Assembly: GCA_013694825.1 (NCBI GenBank)
Contig: JACDBR010000077.1
Location: forward strand, 1 to 7,272
Reading direction: 5' to 3'
Origin: Solirubrobacterales bacterium
Lineage (GTDB): Bacteria > Actinomycetota > Thermoleophilia > Solirubrobacterales > 70-9
Length of the DNA: 7,272 nucleotides
The notes beneath the pieces are model-generated. The model ran no database searches and was not told where the DNA came from. It saw nothing but the letters and a program-made list of their open reading frames with translations. The position numbers and the translations under genes are program-made. Shown here in pieces: positions 6,082-7,272 of this stretch (positions are counted from its first letter, which is position 1; every line of letters starts with the position of its first letter).

Positions 6082-6591
6082 CTACTCGCGCGGCGCCCTG
6101 TAGGGCATCTGGATTCGCGCCATCGCGCGGATCATGAAGTAGAAGAGCGCGCCCGCGGCGACGAGCAGGGCGAGGTTGCCGATCGCCAGCGGCACGGTCA
6201 CCGAGCCGACCAGGCCGAGTCCGCTGATGATGGCGATCAGCGCCAGCGCCGCCTGAAATCCCATCACTGCCCAGTAGCGCGTCTGCCACAGCCCGTAGGC
6301 CATGACCGCGACGATCAGGGTGAAGGGGACGACCCGCCCGAGCGAGGGCTGGGGCTCGTCGCGCAGCGTGTCCCAGAGCGCCCAGCCGACCACGGAGAGG
6401 ACGCAGACGAGGGCCGAGAGCACCGCTGCGAGGGTCACGATGAGCGGGCGCTCGCCTTCGGTGAGTGGCTCCAACTGCTCGCGCGCGGCGCTGTTCTTGG
6501 CCTCGGTGCGCTCACCGATCTCGGTTTGGCGCTGTGCCACCCGCGCCTTTCGCTTCTGGCGCTCGCTGCGCTTTCGCTCGCGATTGGCCAC
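6082..6591 (-). CDS. Four-helix membrane protein of unknown function
   Basis: I do not recognise the family. The 169 residues have a strongly basic, charged cytoplasmic N-terminus (1-45, beginning MANRERKRSERQKRKARVAQ, likely helical or coiled). Four hydrophobic segments follow at about 50-72, 85-103, 107-129 and 132-154, then a short basic tail (IRAMARIQMPYRAPRE). By the positive-inside rule both ends should be cytoplasmic. No catalytic motif is visible. The start is GTG with AAGG 7-8 bases upstream, within the thiE stop region (TAAGG), and the gene is 9 bases from thiE, so the two are probably co-transcribed. The 60 bases after its stop hold the possible E3 promoter. A link to thiamine or to the dehydrogenase complex is suggested only by position. 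Confidence 0.85.
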   Translation of the reverse strand: MANRERKRSERQKRKARVAQRQTEIGERTEAKNSAAREQLEPLTEGERPLIVTLAAVLSALVCVLSVVGWALWDTLRDEPQPSLGRVVPFTLIVAVMAYGLWQTRYWAVMGFQAALALIAIISGLGLVGSVTVPLAIGNLALLVAAGALFYFMIRAMARIQMPYRAPRE

Positions 6592-6600
6592 GCGCTGACC

Positions 6601-7272
6601 TTAGAGGCAGGAATGACGGTCGCCGAGCGGCACGCGCTCCAGCGCCGAGCGAAGCTCAGCGGCGGCGGCCTGCGGATCATCGGAGTCGCGGATTGCCCGG
6701 ACGACGACGGCCCTCGCGGCGCCGGCATCGGCCACCCGCCCGACCCGCCCGGCGTCGATGCCGCCGATCGCAAACCACGGCACCGGTCCGGCGTCGAGGG
6801 CGGCGTGCTCGATCAGCTCCAAGCCCGTCGCGGTGCGGCCGTGCTTGGTCGGCGTCTCCCAGACCGGCCCGACGCTGAGCTGATCCGGACGTGCGTCGCC
6901 GTGGGCGGCGCGGGCGTCTCGAAGCTGGCGCTCGGAGTGAGTCGAGAGGCCGACCAGGGTGCCGGGCGGCGCCAGCTCCCGCGCTCGGGCGACCCCGAGA
7001 TCGTCCTGGCCGACGTGGACCCCGTCGGCGCCGCAGGCCTCGACGAGGTCCGGCCGGTCGTTGAGGACGAACAGGGCGCCGGCCGCCCGAGCTGCATCGC
7101 GAAACGGAGCCGCAAGCTCGATCAGCTCGGAGTCGTCGTGCTCGCCCTTGTCGCGAAGCTGGACGACGTCGACGCCACCGCGAAGCGCCGCGTCGAGCAG
7201 CTCGCGCGGGTCGGAGCCGTGCGGGCACGCGTCGCAGACGAAGTAGAGGCGCGCCGCGGCGATTCGCGCCGC
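6601..7272 (-). CDS. thiE: Thiamine-phosphate synthase (5' end missing)
   Basis: Joins the pyrimidine HMP-PP and the thiazole phosphate to give thiamine phosphate, the precursor of TPP. The 223 visible residues cover nearly the whole TIM barrel: RLYFVCDACPHG (8-19), the diphosphate-binding VVQLRDKG (36-43), FVLNDRPDLV (68-77), DGVHVGQDDL (83-92), VGLSTHS (107-113), SVGPVWETPTKHGR (133-146) and the phosphate loop WFAIGGID (166-173). The C-terminus AGAARAVVVRAI (183-194) is also typical. No start codon occurs before RLYFVCD, so the start is beyond the window edge. Downstream it is 9 bases from the membrane protein gene. The E1 enzyme encoded farther down uses TPP, so the location may reflect cofactor supply (inference). 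Next to many thiE genes stand thiG, thiO or thiS, which are not visible here. Confidence 0.95.
   Translation of the reverse strand, partial: AARIAAARLYFVCDACPHGSDPRELLDAALRGGVDVVQLRDKGEHDDSELIELAAPFRDAARAAGALFVLNDRPDLVEACGADGVHVGQDDLGVARARELAPPGTLVGLSTHSERQLRDARAAHGDARPDQLSVGPVWETPTKHGRTATGLELIEHAALDAGPVPWFAIGGIDAGRVGRVADAGAARAVVVRAIRDSDDPQAAAAELRSALERVPLGDRHSCL

Overview
The window is very GC-rich, with a strong preference for G or C at third codon positions, and every convincing gene lies on the minus strand. Read on that strand (right to left), the order is thiE (start cut off), a small four-helix membrane protein, dihydrolipoyl dehydrogenase (E3), a DsbA/2-hydroxychromene-2-carboxylate isomerase-like protein, an SRPBCC-like protein, a 223-base gap, then E1 alpha, E1 beta and E2 (C-terminus cut off) of a 2-oxo acid dehydrogenase complex. 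Base composition, GTG/TTG starts and the protein styles suggest a high-GC actinobacterium, possibly of the Solirubrobacterales/Thermoleophilia type. That placement is inference.

There are two transcriptional blocks. The upstream block (7272 to 3508) is tightly packed: 9 bases between thiE and the membrane protein gene, 60 bases before E3, 19 bases between E3 and the isomerase-like gene, and a 4-base TTGA overlap into the SRPBCC gene. The downstream block (3284 to 1) is also coupled. E1 alpha and E1 beta share ATGA, and E2 starts at a GTG inside the end of E1 beta behind a strong Shine-Dalgarno sequence. The 223-base gap holds the only clear-looking sigma70-type promoter candidate, an inverted repeat at its predicted start site, and a 7-codon open frame with a good ribosome-binding site.

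Functionally, E1 (TPP-dependent decarboxylation), E2 (lipoyl acyltransferase) and E3 (reoxidation of lipoamide) make a full oxidative decarboxylation complex, and ThiE supplies the precursor of the TPP that E1 needs. The substrate (pyruvate, branched-chain 2-oxo acids or acetoin) cannot be fixed from the sequence. E1 alpha carries the GEG form of the TPP motif, which is reminiscent of branched-chain enzymes.

I see no mobile element, CRISPR array, tRNA or rRNA, and no clearly new system. The most interesting points are an altered E3 redox-site motif, a possible leaderless promoter in front of E3, the leader of the E1-E2 operon, and two accessory genes placed between E3 and E1.
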